64,000 bases of DNA from assembly GCF_027744825.2 (NCBI RefSeq), contig NC_071347.1:21395001-21459000 (forward strand), written 5' to 3'. A model generated the notes under the pieces. That model did not search any database. It worked only from the letters and a program-made list of their open reading frames with translations, and was not told the DNA's origin. The DNA comes from Synchiropus splendidus (taxonomy: Eukaryota; Chordata; Actinopteri; Syngnathiformes; Callionymidae). Positions 45,401 to 54,545 of the stretch are shown piece after piece. The first letter of the stretch is position 1. Each line of letters opens with the position of its first letter. A program made the position numbers and the translations under genes.

Positions 45401-47069
45401 GCTGGAAACCTCTGTGAGACAAAAACGCCTGAGCCTTCCCGTTGACGGCATTAGCATCGACGTACGGCGGGAGACCTGCAGCGGCGGCGTCTGACTTGGG
45501 CCTGAGCTTGTGGTCTCGGGTGAATTTGACTCGTCGGTGTGCTTCCACACACGCGCCGCACAGGTACTCAGAACAGTTGACGCAGAAAGAGGACGCCTCC
45601 GAGTGGTCGTCGCAGGTCATGCACAGCTGAGGAGAGAGTCCACTGGTTTCCGTTCTTATCTAATATTCACAAACTCTAAATCGTGAATCATGGCAGCAGC
45701 CGCCCTGTCTGCACTCTCTTCTTCGCTTTCCTGTACTTTCTCTTCTCCATCTCCAGCATCTCCAGACTCATAGAAATCACTGTCTCATCAACAAACATCA
45801 CCAATTTTGGACAGTGGGAGGAAACCAGAGTAAACAGCTCAAATCCATTATGTCTTACGGAAGCTCAGAGCTGCCAGCAATGGAAAAATATTTTTTGATC
45901 AGTATCACGTTATCTCATGATATTTATCACGTCATTCCGTGATACATTATTTCATGATACGCGATACGTATCATGAAATAATGAGATTATATCATGAAAT
46001 CAGGGATACGTATCATGAAAAAACACGATACGTATCATGAAATAATACGATACATATCATGAAATAATGAGATACTATCGGGAAATAACGAAATATTGTA
46101 GTGACTGAGAGGTGGACTGCTGTATTCAGCAGTGGTTGTGGACTACCCATGATGCATGTAGTGATTCTCAGGTATTGGGGGAACATCTGTTGTGTGTTTA
46201 ATGCAGTTAGGATGCTTACGACAGGCGGCATCTGTGGGTTCCCAAGGACACAGAAAGACGATCCCAAGTGTTACATGTCAGAGACGACACAATGGGATGT
46301 CTACCTGTATCCGTAGGAGCTCACAGTTGCTGTTTATCGAAAGCAACCGAACTGCATCAAACAGTGAACACAGAGAAGGCATAAAACACAACAGCCACTT
46401 GAGTGATGGTGCCCCAACATCTGAAAACACCAAGTGCATCATGGGTAGTCCACATCACTGCTGAATACAGCAGTCCACCTCTCAGTCACTACAATATGTA
46501 TCATGAAAAAACGTGATTCGTATCACGAAATAACGTGATACTGATCCAAAAACATCTTTCCATTGCTGGCACCTCCGAGCTTCCATAATATCTGTATGAA
46601 AAATCCACTTCTATTATCAACATCACGCCTTTTGTTAAGGTTGAAAAGTTGGCTTGGTGAGTGACGACAGGTGACCCACTTGCGTGGTTCCGTCCACGGT
46701 GCTGCTCGGTGACTCCACCGCGTCCTTCACAAACAAGTTCTCCATCACGTCCGCTTCCCCGCACTCCCGCCGGCACACCGGGCAGCGGATCACTGGGAAT
46801 AGAACCGGAACAAGGGCGTCGCAGACACGTCACACAATCGCGCGGTTCGGCTCTGCGATGGACTCACGTGCTTTGCCGCCGCAGGTCGGCGCCAGATTCC
46901 GGGTCGCAGCGGGTGAACATCGGTGGCAGATGGAGTGCAGACACGGGAGAAGTTTGGCGCCTCGGCTGCGCAAGTTCAACCCGCACACGGGGCAAACGTC
47001 CAGCCGAGTCTCGGGTCCGGAGCCTTCCTCTGGTACCAGGAGGCTCTCCGCTTCGTTCTCCACGTCCAT
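40701..47069 (-). CDS. trim24: TIF1-family TRIM protein, trim24-like, truncated C-terminus
   Basis: TIF1 proteins are nuclear co-regulators with a RING E3 ligase domain. Coding exons placed: 46868-47069, 46680-46792, 45476-45626, 45297-45411, 45110-45226, 44085-44199, 43804-43950, 43629-43743, 42206-42474, 40898-40923 and 40701-40824. All phases close, giving 497 residues. Order is RING, two B-boxes, coiled coil, the TIF1-type [11 protein letters not shown]...[14 protein letters not shown] segment, then a low-complexity tail with KKEP. Family match is strongest to TRIM24/TRIM33, and akr1d1 as the next gene favours trim24, since the two are close together in human. No PHD finger or bromodomain is found downstream; normal family members are about 1000 residues. 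Either the 3' exons diverged or were lost, or the stop at 40701 ends a short isoform. The last two exons are less certain. Confidence 0.8.
41293..41782 (+). repeat. AT-rich direct repeat, copy 2
   Basis: Second copy of the 39383-39887 repeat, 1.9 kb away and in the same orientation. It lies in the long trim24 intron between 42206 and 40923. The copies differ by many small insertions in the trinucleotide runs. Confidence 0.75.
42660..42945 (+). mobile_element. Dispersed element fragment, PIF/Harbinger-like
   Basis: Matches 62000-62345 in the same orientation, notably CACCAATATATCCACCAG.GGGAGC and CTCCAAAACCAA.ATG. At the other copy the shared region runs into an Arg-rich reading frame like the N-terminus of Harbinger nucleases. 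This copy is shorter and degenerate. It sits in the trim24 intron between exons 8 and 9. Confidence 0.45.
42945..43458 (-). repeat. Dispersed repeat, copy B of an inverted pair
   Basis: Reverse-orientation partner of 36706-37203. Its minus strand has a 60-codon frame ([18 protein letters not shown]...) that is not a host exon. It may be a relic of the repeat's own coding region. It lies in the trim24 intron between exons 8 and 9. Confidence 0.7.
43629..45226 (-). CDS. trim24: trim24 exons 5-8: coiled coil and TIF1 middle segment
   Basis: Exons 45110-45226, 44085-44199, 43804-43950 and 43629-43743. [18 protein letters not shown] starts the coiled coil directly after B-box 2, followed by heptad-rich [19 protein letters not shown], then [13 protein letters not shown] and [31 protein letters not shown] and [13 protein letters not shown] correspond to the conserved ALLYSKRL and FQLRHILKARC of other TIF1 proteins. 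The conserved end is [14 protein letters not shown]. Confidence 0.9.
44340..44545. repeat. Dispersed repeat (GAGGACC/GGGTGAGAGGCTGGGG family), copy 1
   Basis: The shared words TGTGAGGACC, GTCCTGGTT, TTAGGTTTAGGGTGAGAGGC and TGGGGAAAGGGTTATGGCCA recur at 48955-49185. It is a common type of fish interspersed repeat. It lies in the trim24 intron 5. Confidence 0.6.
44734..44995 (+). repeat. Dispersed repeat with CTAACTGTTAGCA motif, copy 1
   Basis: Matches 47815-48180. Shared blocks are TTGCTAGAGATGCT.ACAGTTAGCAT, ATAGCCCCATTT, ATAATCTTGCAGAT.ATTTTTAAA and CAATGCTAACTGTTAGCAAC. The last block holds the palindrome TGCTAACTGTTAGCA. Confidence 0.7.
45297..47069 (-). CDS. trim24: trim24 exons 1-4: RING finger and two B-boxes
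   Basis: The start is [15 protein letters not shown], the first Met of the open frame before the RING. The RING runs [22 protein letters not shown] and, after a phase-1 junction, [11 protein letters not shown]: the full C3HC4 set. It lacks the long insert that mammalian TRIM24 has between the two halves. [12 protein letters not shown] follows, then B-box 1 ([18 protein letters not shown], then [18 protein letters not shown]) and B-box 2 ([36 protein letters not shown]). B-box 2 keeps all zinc ligands. Exon boundaries match the TIF1 layout. The 46680 donor, CAA|GTGGGT, is phase 0. Confidence 0.92.
45856..46587. mobile_element. Long-inverted-repeat element with palindromic TATCATGAAATAA array
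   Basis: The left and right ends are inverted copies. TA.GGAAGCTC.GAG.TGCCAG, then CAATGGAAA, then GATCAGTATCACGTTAT open the left end, and the exact complement closes the right end. Inside each arm are palindromic words (ATACGTATCATGAAATAA and variants), more of them on the left (45905-46090). A second inverted block follows: TAGTGACTGAGAGGTGGACT with GCTGTATTCAGCAGTG. The 250-base centre is unique and has no coding capacity. It behaves like a 732-bp non-autonomous DNA transposon. It lies in the trim24 intron between exons 2 and 3. Confidence 0.75.
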
Positions 47070-48453
47070 CTCTTGTTGAAGGAGAGAAGAAGCCGCTGGA
47101 GGCGCTCGGCATCCCTTCCCCTCCTCATCCGCCCGTCCCCATGACAACCGCTTCACTTCACATCCATCACTGTCAGTCACGCGCAGACACACGCACGACA
47201 GCTTCCTCTCCTGACGAAAGGGGCGTGGTCTCAGATCTTCGAATCTTGATGTCAATTCAGACGTCAGAATTTGTGGTTCATTTTTTTTGTCGTATGTGAT
47301 GGCAATCATTCAAATAGTTACCTCGTGCTTTTTATTATTATCATTTACTCAAATATTTGTTGGGATTCTTTGATTTGTTTTCGTTTAAGTTGCATTTTCA
47401 TTCGGTCACGGAATGGACAAGCTATCTATTGCTATATTTAAAATCAGTTTCTTTTTTGTATACATTTATGGTGAATAACGAATCCATTTTCACTTTTATT
47501 CTAAGATTTGTTTTTTTCATTAAAAGTTGTTTGTAAAATTATGTAAAATGAGCCCATGAAATCACTATATTTATATTTGTTGTTGTTCTATCTTATTAAA
47601 CCATATATATTGATATGTATGTTTTGCATTTTCAGAGGTTGGACATTTTGCTACCAAACTACCTCTATTTTAAGTGTTAATTGTGCTTTACCATTAGCAT
47701 TTAGCACCTTTTTATTGTCCAAAATAACAATGAAACCCTAAATATGAGTGCAAAAAATTAGAGATATTGAGGATACATCAAACTTTTAAGTAACAGCCAG
47801 GCAAAAGATATGCATTTTTAATTGTCTTTAACCTTGCTAGAGATGCTAACAGTTAGCATTGTCGATAGCCCCATTTAGTAAACCATTATATCTAGCTAAT
47901 TTATGCTTTAAAAAAATCTTCAATGTAAAATGCCAATAATTGGCAACGCTAGCAACGTAAAGGAAGGGTAAAATCGAAATATTGAACAAAGTAATCTGTG
48001 CAAAGCTAACACGAAACACTTAACCGACTGTGAATAATAATAATAATGATAATCTTGCAGATAATTTTTAAAGAAAAGTCAGGCTTCATGTTTACTTTTC
48101 ATGCTGTGATGAATTGTTAACAATGCTAACTGTTAGCAACACACAATCCCTCAAACGTGACCTTTGCAATGTTTCATCAAAGTCAATACAAAGTGAACTT
48201 TCACCAATATTAGCAATGTAACGGGTACTTATTACATTATGATACTTTCTTTATTAAAATTCTTCAGCCCTGATGATTCACATCCAAATTTCAATCTGAA
48301 TGAAAATGTTTTCAAACCATCATCAAAGCGGTTGGTGCTGCCCCTCCAATGTCCCGTCTCCCACCGCAGGGTAAACATTCAAAGGTCGTGGACTTTGCTC
48401 CAGGAATAAATCATCGATTGGTGCGGAGAGCGGTCGCCTGTCGAGCTGGTGTC
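47070..48453. other. Head-to-head intergenic region of trim24 and akr1d1
   Basis: This 1.4-kb gap separates two divergently oriented start codons, so it should hold the promoters of both genes. The 47,070-47,230 part is G+C-richer and probably holds the trim24 5' UTR. The rest is AT-rich and includes the dispersed repeat at 47815-48180. No TATA box or other core element was convincingly placed. Confidence 0.5.
47815..48180 (+). repeat. Dispersed repeat with CTAACTGTTAGCA motif, copy 2
   Basis: Second copy of the 44734-44995 repeat, about 3.1 kb away in the same orientation. It has about 100 extra bases in the middle. It sits between the trim24 and akr1d1 starts. Confidence 0.7.
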
Positions 48454-51400
48454 ATGGAGCTGAGCGCCAGGAGCCACAGCGTCCCTCTCCGGGACGGAAA
48501 CAGGATCCCCCTGCTGGGACTGGGCACCTACGGAGACCCTCGGACGGTGAGGGGACGGCTCTGGTGTTGGTTCAGCGTGGTGACGGTGTGTGTGCGTGTG
48601 TGTGTGTGCGCGCAGACCAAGAGAGGGACGGCGTACGAGTGCGTCAAGCTGGCCATCGAGGTGGGATACCGGCACTTTGACGGCGCGCTGGTTTACTTCA
48701 ACGAACACGAGGTGGGCAAAGCCATCAGAGAGAAGATCGCAGACGGGACGGTGAGGAGAGAGGACATCTTCTACTGTGGGAAGGTGAGGAGGGACGTGCA
48801 CGATCACACACAGAGCTTTAAGATGACAGCATGTCACAGCAGTGATATTGGTAAAGAGATGTGTGTTTTAGAGGGGGTTTGTGGATGAGTGTTTTGGTGT
48901 GGATCCACAACACGCTTTGTGTCTTGGCACTGTGTGTACTTGTTTATCCTGCCTTTCTTGACTACAGTCCTTGTGAGGACCGTATGCCTTTTTGGACCTC
49001 GCAAGTTGAAGCCTGAATTTGAGCATTACCACGGAGAAATAACTGGGTCATTGTAATTGGTTTCAGTTTGATCCATGGTCCTGGTTTGGGTGAGGCATGT
49101 GTTTTGGATGGTTAGGTTTGGGGAGAGAGGCTGGGGAAAGGGTGATGGCAATGAGAAACCAAGCCATGTCCCTACAAGGATACGTGTGCGTGTTGGCGAT
49201 GTTGGTAAGCAGCAGTGTATTTTGGGATTATTTGTAAGTAGCAGTCGTAAAACCTAGTACCTTTTGTGTTTCAGTGTGGGTACATATATGACTGGATGTT
49301 ATTATGTGGTGCCATGTCAGGTGTGTGTTTTGGTGTTGGTTGTTAGCCTTTGACTTATGGTCGAAGTTTTAGACATTCAAAGTTGTGCCTGGTGTACGGT
49401 TTGGGGTGAGTCCAGTCAGGTTTTGATTCAGATATATTTTTGGTTTATGCATTGGTAACGTAAAAGTAACAAGCGTCTATGTGTGTTTTAGTGTGTTTTT
49501 ACATCTATCGTTTTATGCTACTCTGTATTTTGGCTGTATGTTTTAGTGTCAGCCATGGAGGTGTGTAATCTACTTGCTGATGTGTCTTTTGTGGTGTATG
49601 AGTTTAGTGTTTTCAGTAGTTCATTTTGTAGTATATTTTGGTGTTGGTCTTTAGCCATGGACTTCTGGTGTAGTTTATAGGCGATAAATGTGCCAGGCAT
49701 ATGGTTTGGAGTTGGTCTTAGTAGTTAGTCTCATCTCATGGTGTGGATATATTTTGGTGTATGTCTTGGTGTCAGATGAAGAGAAAGCTAAAGATAAAGA
49801 AAAGAAGTATTTCTGTGTGTTGGCTGTGCATCTTGTTGTTGATCTTTGGGAATATTTATGTGTGATTCGGGGTTTGTCTTGACAGAATGAAGGGTGAGAT
49901 GTGAGTTTTGTTGTGTGTTTGTGCTTGTGGTGTGGTTCCAGGCTTGGTGCTCACTTTGCGTTGTGAGCGGGTTGGTTTGTTGACGTTTCTCTTGGTGTGG
50001 GACTCAGATGTGTGCATATGTGTCCAGTGGAGGGAAGTAATCCAAAATAATATCTCCTCAGCTGTGGAACACCTTCCACCCCCCAGAGCTGGTGCGTCCG
50101 ACCTTGGAACGAACCCTGAAGGCCTTGAAACTGGACTATGTGGACCTGTACATCATCGAGCTTCCGATGGCGTTCAAGGTCAGAGATAAGACTGAGATTA
50201 TCAGACTTTTTATGAGCTGTTGTTGACACAGACTAACACGAAAAGGCGTGTAAATGTGGATTTGAAAGACTGACCTGAAGCTTCTCCTGTGACCTTCTAT
50301 TCTCAGCCTGGGAAGGAATTCTATCCGAAAGACAAGGACGGAAAATACATCTACCACGAGACAGATCTGCGCGCAACTTGGGAGGTGAGGTTCAAAGTAT
50401 TCGCACTGAGTTTGTTTTGAGAAGGGGGAGGGCCAAGATGTTGTTTTAAGTGAAATAAAAGTGAAATATTTGTCATTTCTCCTGAACTAAGTGAGACTTT
50501 CTGTCCACTTCTGGCCACCGTAGATCAAACTACTTGCGCTACCTGCTTTAGCTGATCTTGGCAAAAAATGTGGGGGACACACGCCGCCCACTGGCTGTTA
50601 AACTGACACCTATGTGGTGAGCTGCAACGGTGCTGGGAAGCCAGTTGTTTTCTCAAGTCAAACATTGAAGTGAGAGACGCTGCAGCGCAAACAGCTACTC
50701 CCGAGAGTCTTCTGCCCAGACAAATGAACCAGTTATTCCTCAGACGGTCTTCACATCCTGTGTATTGGCCGTCAGGGATTGCAAAGCAAGGCACTCACTA
50801 CTTCTCCAAACTTCTCCACAAGCGGCTCAAACTGGTTCCAAACGGACCACCAATATTTGAGGTTTTGTTTTGTTCTCCCCGCAGGCGTTAGAAGCGTGCG
50901 TGGACGCAGGTCTGGTCAAATCTTTGGGGGTTTCCAACTTCAACCGCAGACAGCTGGAACTGCTGCTCAACAAACCCGGACTCAAATACAAGCCCGTGTC
51001 CAACCAGGTAATCCTCCAGCCGGCCGCCGTTGTGCTATCTCACCGGGTTGTGCTCGTCTTGGAGTCCATGAACTAAACCGTCACAAAGCTGAACTTGTTG
51101 GAAACACATGAACTGTCTAACTTTGGAGTCACCCTGAGGCGTGACCATGGTGTAAACAAGGAGAAGAGAGGCAGCCAAATACTGGCATGCTAACAAAGGC
51201 TGACGTCTCTTAAACACAAATGAGACAGTTTTACACACTTTGACGTGAATATTCCACCCTTCCGCCTTGTGTGAAGAACTCAAAATATGAGTGAATCACT
51301 ACTTCATTCAATCAAATCAATCCATGGCAATAATTCTATTCTGATTCTGATTCTTCGCATGAAGCGGCAAATATCAAATCTGCTGACTCAGATTTCCTCC

Positions 51401-53265
51401 CTTTTGTTCAGGTTGAATGCCATCCTTACTTCACACAGCCCAAACTGCTGGAGTTCTGCCGTCAGAATGAGATCGTCATCGTGGGCTACTGTCCTCTCGG
51501 CTCCTCCAGAGATGCTTCCTGGTGCGCCACTTTAAAGCTTTGTCTTTTGGCTCAACTCATGACTGATGTTTGGGCACCAATCCACTCGTATCACTTGTGA
51601 ACAGGACTACACGATCCTCCTCCATCAGCCCCTTAGTAAATATGCGACTGTTAGACCGGATTGATTTGCTGGGTTTCGACAATGCAGTTTTGGAAATCAG
51701 CAGCAATTTTTAAAATAATATCTTCAATTGAATGAATTGCATTAAAAACACTTCAAAAAGGCAAACATACTTAACTAAAGAAATAGATTCCAGGTTTGTT
51801 TTTAAGAAAATCTATATTTTTTGGATTTACAGTGGTGCCTCGGTTTTCGAACGTCCCAGACTTCGAACAAATCGGAGTTGGAACAAAAATTTCGAGATTT
51901 TTTTGCTTCGGATTTTGAACGAAAATCCAGAACTCGAACGCCCCCGAAAAAAGCCGGAAAAACATAACGTGCGTGGACCGATCAGCTGACCCACAACGCG
52001 CTTTGTTATTGTGTATAACGCAGCCTCTGTATGCAGACGTGTCCCGTTAGCTCCATTTACTGACTGTTTTTTCTTCATATTGAGGTGTAAAGCCTTTCCT
52101 GTCTCCACACTGGACCGTGGTAGAGTGTCACAGGGGAGGTGCTGGAGCGCTCACTCCAGGGTTTGATGTCCTGTTGTGGGCTGGAGCTGGGACAGGGATG
52201 AGGCGAGTCTGGGACAGAGCGTGACTTGGTTTATGACTTTGTCACAGCCAAACTGCACAGAAGCGCACATTCAGAGCTGGACACGCACCGGGCACCTCTT
52301 CCCTTCTGGAGAGACGTCACTCACTCGGCAACCCCTCCCACATGCAGCGGCCACACACATAGAGGAACAGCCACCTGCAGCAGACACTCTACATTCACTC
52401 CTACAAAAGACTGTTTTAAGGCTTGGAACGCATTGTTTCTTTTTCCATTCATTGTAATGGGAAAAATCGATTCGGATTTCGAACAATTCACTTCTCGAAC
52501 GGCCGTCTGGAACGGATTGTGGTCGAGAAACAAGGTGCCACTGTATGTTCATTTTTATTACCTATTACCTGCCTGTTTCTTCATTTGATTTCAAGTCTCA
52601 CATTTGTCTATTTATATGCACAAGATTCCTTCGGAACTCATGAGCTGATTGTTCACCTTGGGTGTTTCGGTTCAGGGTGAACCTGAAGAGTCCGCCCATG
52701 CTGGAGGACGAGCTGCTGGTGTCCATCGGTAAGAAGTACAACAAGAGCAGCGCACAGGTGGCGCTGCGCTTCAACGTCCAGAGAGGAGTCGTGGTGATTC
52801 CCAAGAGCTTCAACCCCGACCGGATCCGTCACAACTTCCAGGTTAAATGCTGGAGATACGCCACTTTTTAAGAGTCACGGACAGTGGACTTCAGATTCAG
52901 ACAACCGCTAACGCTTAGGGACAATACAAGACACTGCCTCTAGTGGCGCTCCAGAGAATCACACCCTGGACTCTCACACGATTGACTTCACTTTGTTTAA
53001 CCCTTAAAGGACAGAAAACGTGAATGTAAACCAATACAACTCGCTAGTGTGTGATTTTTCTTCGCAGATATTTGACTTTTCACTGACGGACGATGAGATG
53101 GAGGCGATCGAAGCATTGAACAAGAATGTTCGGTTCGTGGAGCTGCTGATGTGAGTGACAGAAGCCGAGGTCAACCTTCAACATCATGTAGAAGCCTTTT
53201 ACATTCGTCTGTGTTCAAACAGGTGGAGCGATCACCCAGAATACCCCTTTCATGACGAATATTAG
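48454..53265 (+). CDS. akr1d1: Steroid 5-beta-reductase (3-oxo-5-beta-steroid 4-dehydrogenase)
   Basis: This cytosolic NADPH-dependent enzyme reduces the delta-4 double bond of 3-oxo-steroids and bile-acid intermediates to the 5-beta form. Nine exons: 48454-48546, 48616-48783, 50062-50178, 50307-50384, 50885-51007, 51412-51521, 52676-52841, 53068-53150 and 53223-53265. They total 981 bases, or 326 residues, the same length as human AKR1D1, and all phases close. The aldo-keto reductase (beta/alpha)8 fold is complete. D53, Y58 and K87 of the active site are present. Residue 120 is Glu (YIIELPMAF), the substitution for His that marks 5-beta-reductases among AKR enzymes. Cofactor-region motifs [24 protein letters not shown] and VVVIPKSFN are intact. 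The end, [11 protein letters not shown], is characteristic. The start was chosen by match to MDLSA; an in-frame ATG lies upstream at 48349. Intron 6 holds a MITE. Confidence 0.96.
48547..48615 (+). other. akr1d1: akr1d1 intron 1: 69 bases, in frame and stop-free
   Basis: The intron GTGAGG...GCGCGCAG is a multiple of three and has no stop in the coding frame, so retention would insert 23 residues rich in Val and Cys. A GT/GC-rich run (GTGTGTGTGCGTGTGTGTG) fills its 3' half in place of a normal polypyrimidine tract. The known protein family has no such insert, so splicing is expected. Confidence 0.7.
48955..49185. repeat. Dispersed repeat (GAGGACC/GAGAGGCTGGGG family), copy 2
   Basis: Second copy of the type at 44340-44545, sharing TTGTGAGGACC, TTAGGTTTGGGGAGAGAGG and GGCTGGGGAAAGGGTGATGG. 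In akr1d1 intron 2. The rest of this intron (49,190-50,060) is TG-rich with the word GTGTTTTGGTGT recurring at loose intervals. Confidence 0.6.
51830..52543. mobile_element. pogo/Tigger-type MITE with TA target duplication
   Basis: The left end, CAGTGGTGCCTCGGTTTTCG, and the right end, the complement of CAGTGGCACCTTGTTTCTCG, are each flanked by TA. Subterminal TCGAAC/GTTCGA words repeat on both sides. The 714-bp interior has no transposase. The terminal sequence and the TA site fit the Tc1/mariner superfamily, pogo/Tigger group. It sits in akr1d1 intron 6. Confidence 0.75.
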
Positions 53266-53491
53266 TCCGGCGGCTCCCGACTTTCAACACAGGAGGTCAC
53301 TGTTTCAGCACGGGCCACACCATGGTTGACCATTGAAGTGCCACTATTTCTTCAAACTCCCTTTATTTATACTTTTCCCGGATCAAATTGAAACCAATGA
53401 AGTTCAGAACTGAATGTGCTTTCCATCGAGACATTGTTGCCACGACTACAAACTTACACGGTTGAGGATTCTCGACTCACTCAGGGATTGA

Positions 53492-53497
53492 AATAAA
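53492..53497 (+). promoter_or_regulatory. akr1d1: Poly(A) signal of akr1d1
   Basis: AATAAA lies 227 bases after the akr1d1 stop codon. It is the first canonical hexamer in that direction and gives a short 3' UTR. Confidence 0.7.
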
Positions 53498-54054
53498 AGT
53501 ATTCTGAATTTGTGAATTGACACATATCAACCATAAATAAACAAAGACTGATGTTTTGGTGACCTTTCTAGCTAAGATATACTCAGGTTTAACTGCATGC
53601 AGTTTGTTTTCATGAAGACATGTTCCTCAACCTTGTTTGTATCAAACATTACACCAGTTCTACACCAGGTGCTGCACACTGTGTAATGTGACGTCACAAC
53701 AACCAACTGTCCATAACGAAGGTGACCAAATAAGAGCACAAAAAAGTCCAAAAATAGTCGCCACTGATGTGTACTCATATTAGTACAGATTCAACTTGGA
53801 TTTGATCCTTCTAGTATCAAGAATTAAAACGCGATTAATCGCGATTAATTCATAATAAAACGACAAGGTACGATTAGATAGAAACACATGATTAATTATA
53901 ATGGAAACTATTGAATGTTGTGCGACCCCCAACACGTCCACAGGGGCACTAGGTATCAACGGTCCTAGCTCAGACCAGCAGAAAGGGCCCACATCACACA
54001 GAAATGTTACTATCGTGGTCACTCAAATAATCAAAGTGTCCATTTCAACAAAAG

Positions 54055-54545
54055 TGACCTGGTGGTAAAGCGCATGTCTCGGTTCCAGGTTCGCATCCGA
54101 CCTTAAACAAAGGAAAAAAACAGGATCAATGCAGAGATTAAAAAAAAAAACAACCACCATCACGGTCTCAAGTCAGGCAGAGAAGAGAGAGAAACGTGTC
54201 AGGAGACAAACAATTGAATTTCTGCCACACCAGGTTCAAGACAAGAAAGCAGTGCACAAGGACAGGATGGGACATGAAGATGCCGTACCTCATGTCTCAA
54301 ATGTGCCAGCTGCAACTTGCTTCTCAGACGCCACTGGCTTTGACCCAGTGGGAGAGCTAGTCTCCCGAAACTAGTCAAAACAGGTCAAATCAATGGCGCA
54401 CACATTTCTGTCTACGCCGCTTGATATTTCCAGGAGGATTACGTGAAACGTATATATTTGAAAAAACACAAGCGCCGGTCGTGAACCAGCAACCTTGTGA
54501 CACACAGGGATGAGCTGTAACCGCTATACTGAGTCAGGTGAGCAG
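54055..54545. repeat. Two inverted tRNA-like fragments (SINE-head type)
   Basis: The plus-strand 54055-54103 reads GGTGGTAAAGCGC...AGGTTCGCATCCGACC. The minus-strand 54477-54545 reads ACTCAGTATAGCGGTTACAG, then AAGGTTGCTGGTTCACGACC. Both look like RNA polymerase III A-box plus B-box pieces of tRNA-derived SINE heads. The spacing and stems are too poor for a real tRNA gene. Confidence 0.35.

Noticed and set aside
46661..47299. 212-codon open frame on the plus strand
   Set aside because: It is the antisense shadow of trim24 exons 1-2, whose minus-strand RING cysteines and splice sites are clear.
48349..48453. Upstream in-frame extension of akr1d1 starting at 48349
   Set aside because: The family starts at the MELSARSHS position, and the upstream peptide has no counterpart; the 326-residue length matches exactly without it.
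54055..54103. A tRNA gene on the plus strand
   Set aside because: B-box-like word present, but the A/B spacing is too short and no cloverleaf can be drawn.
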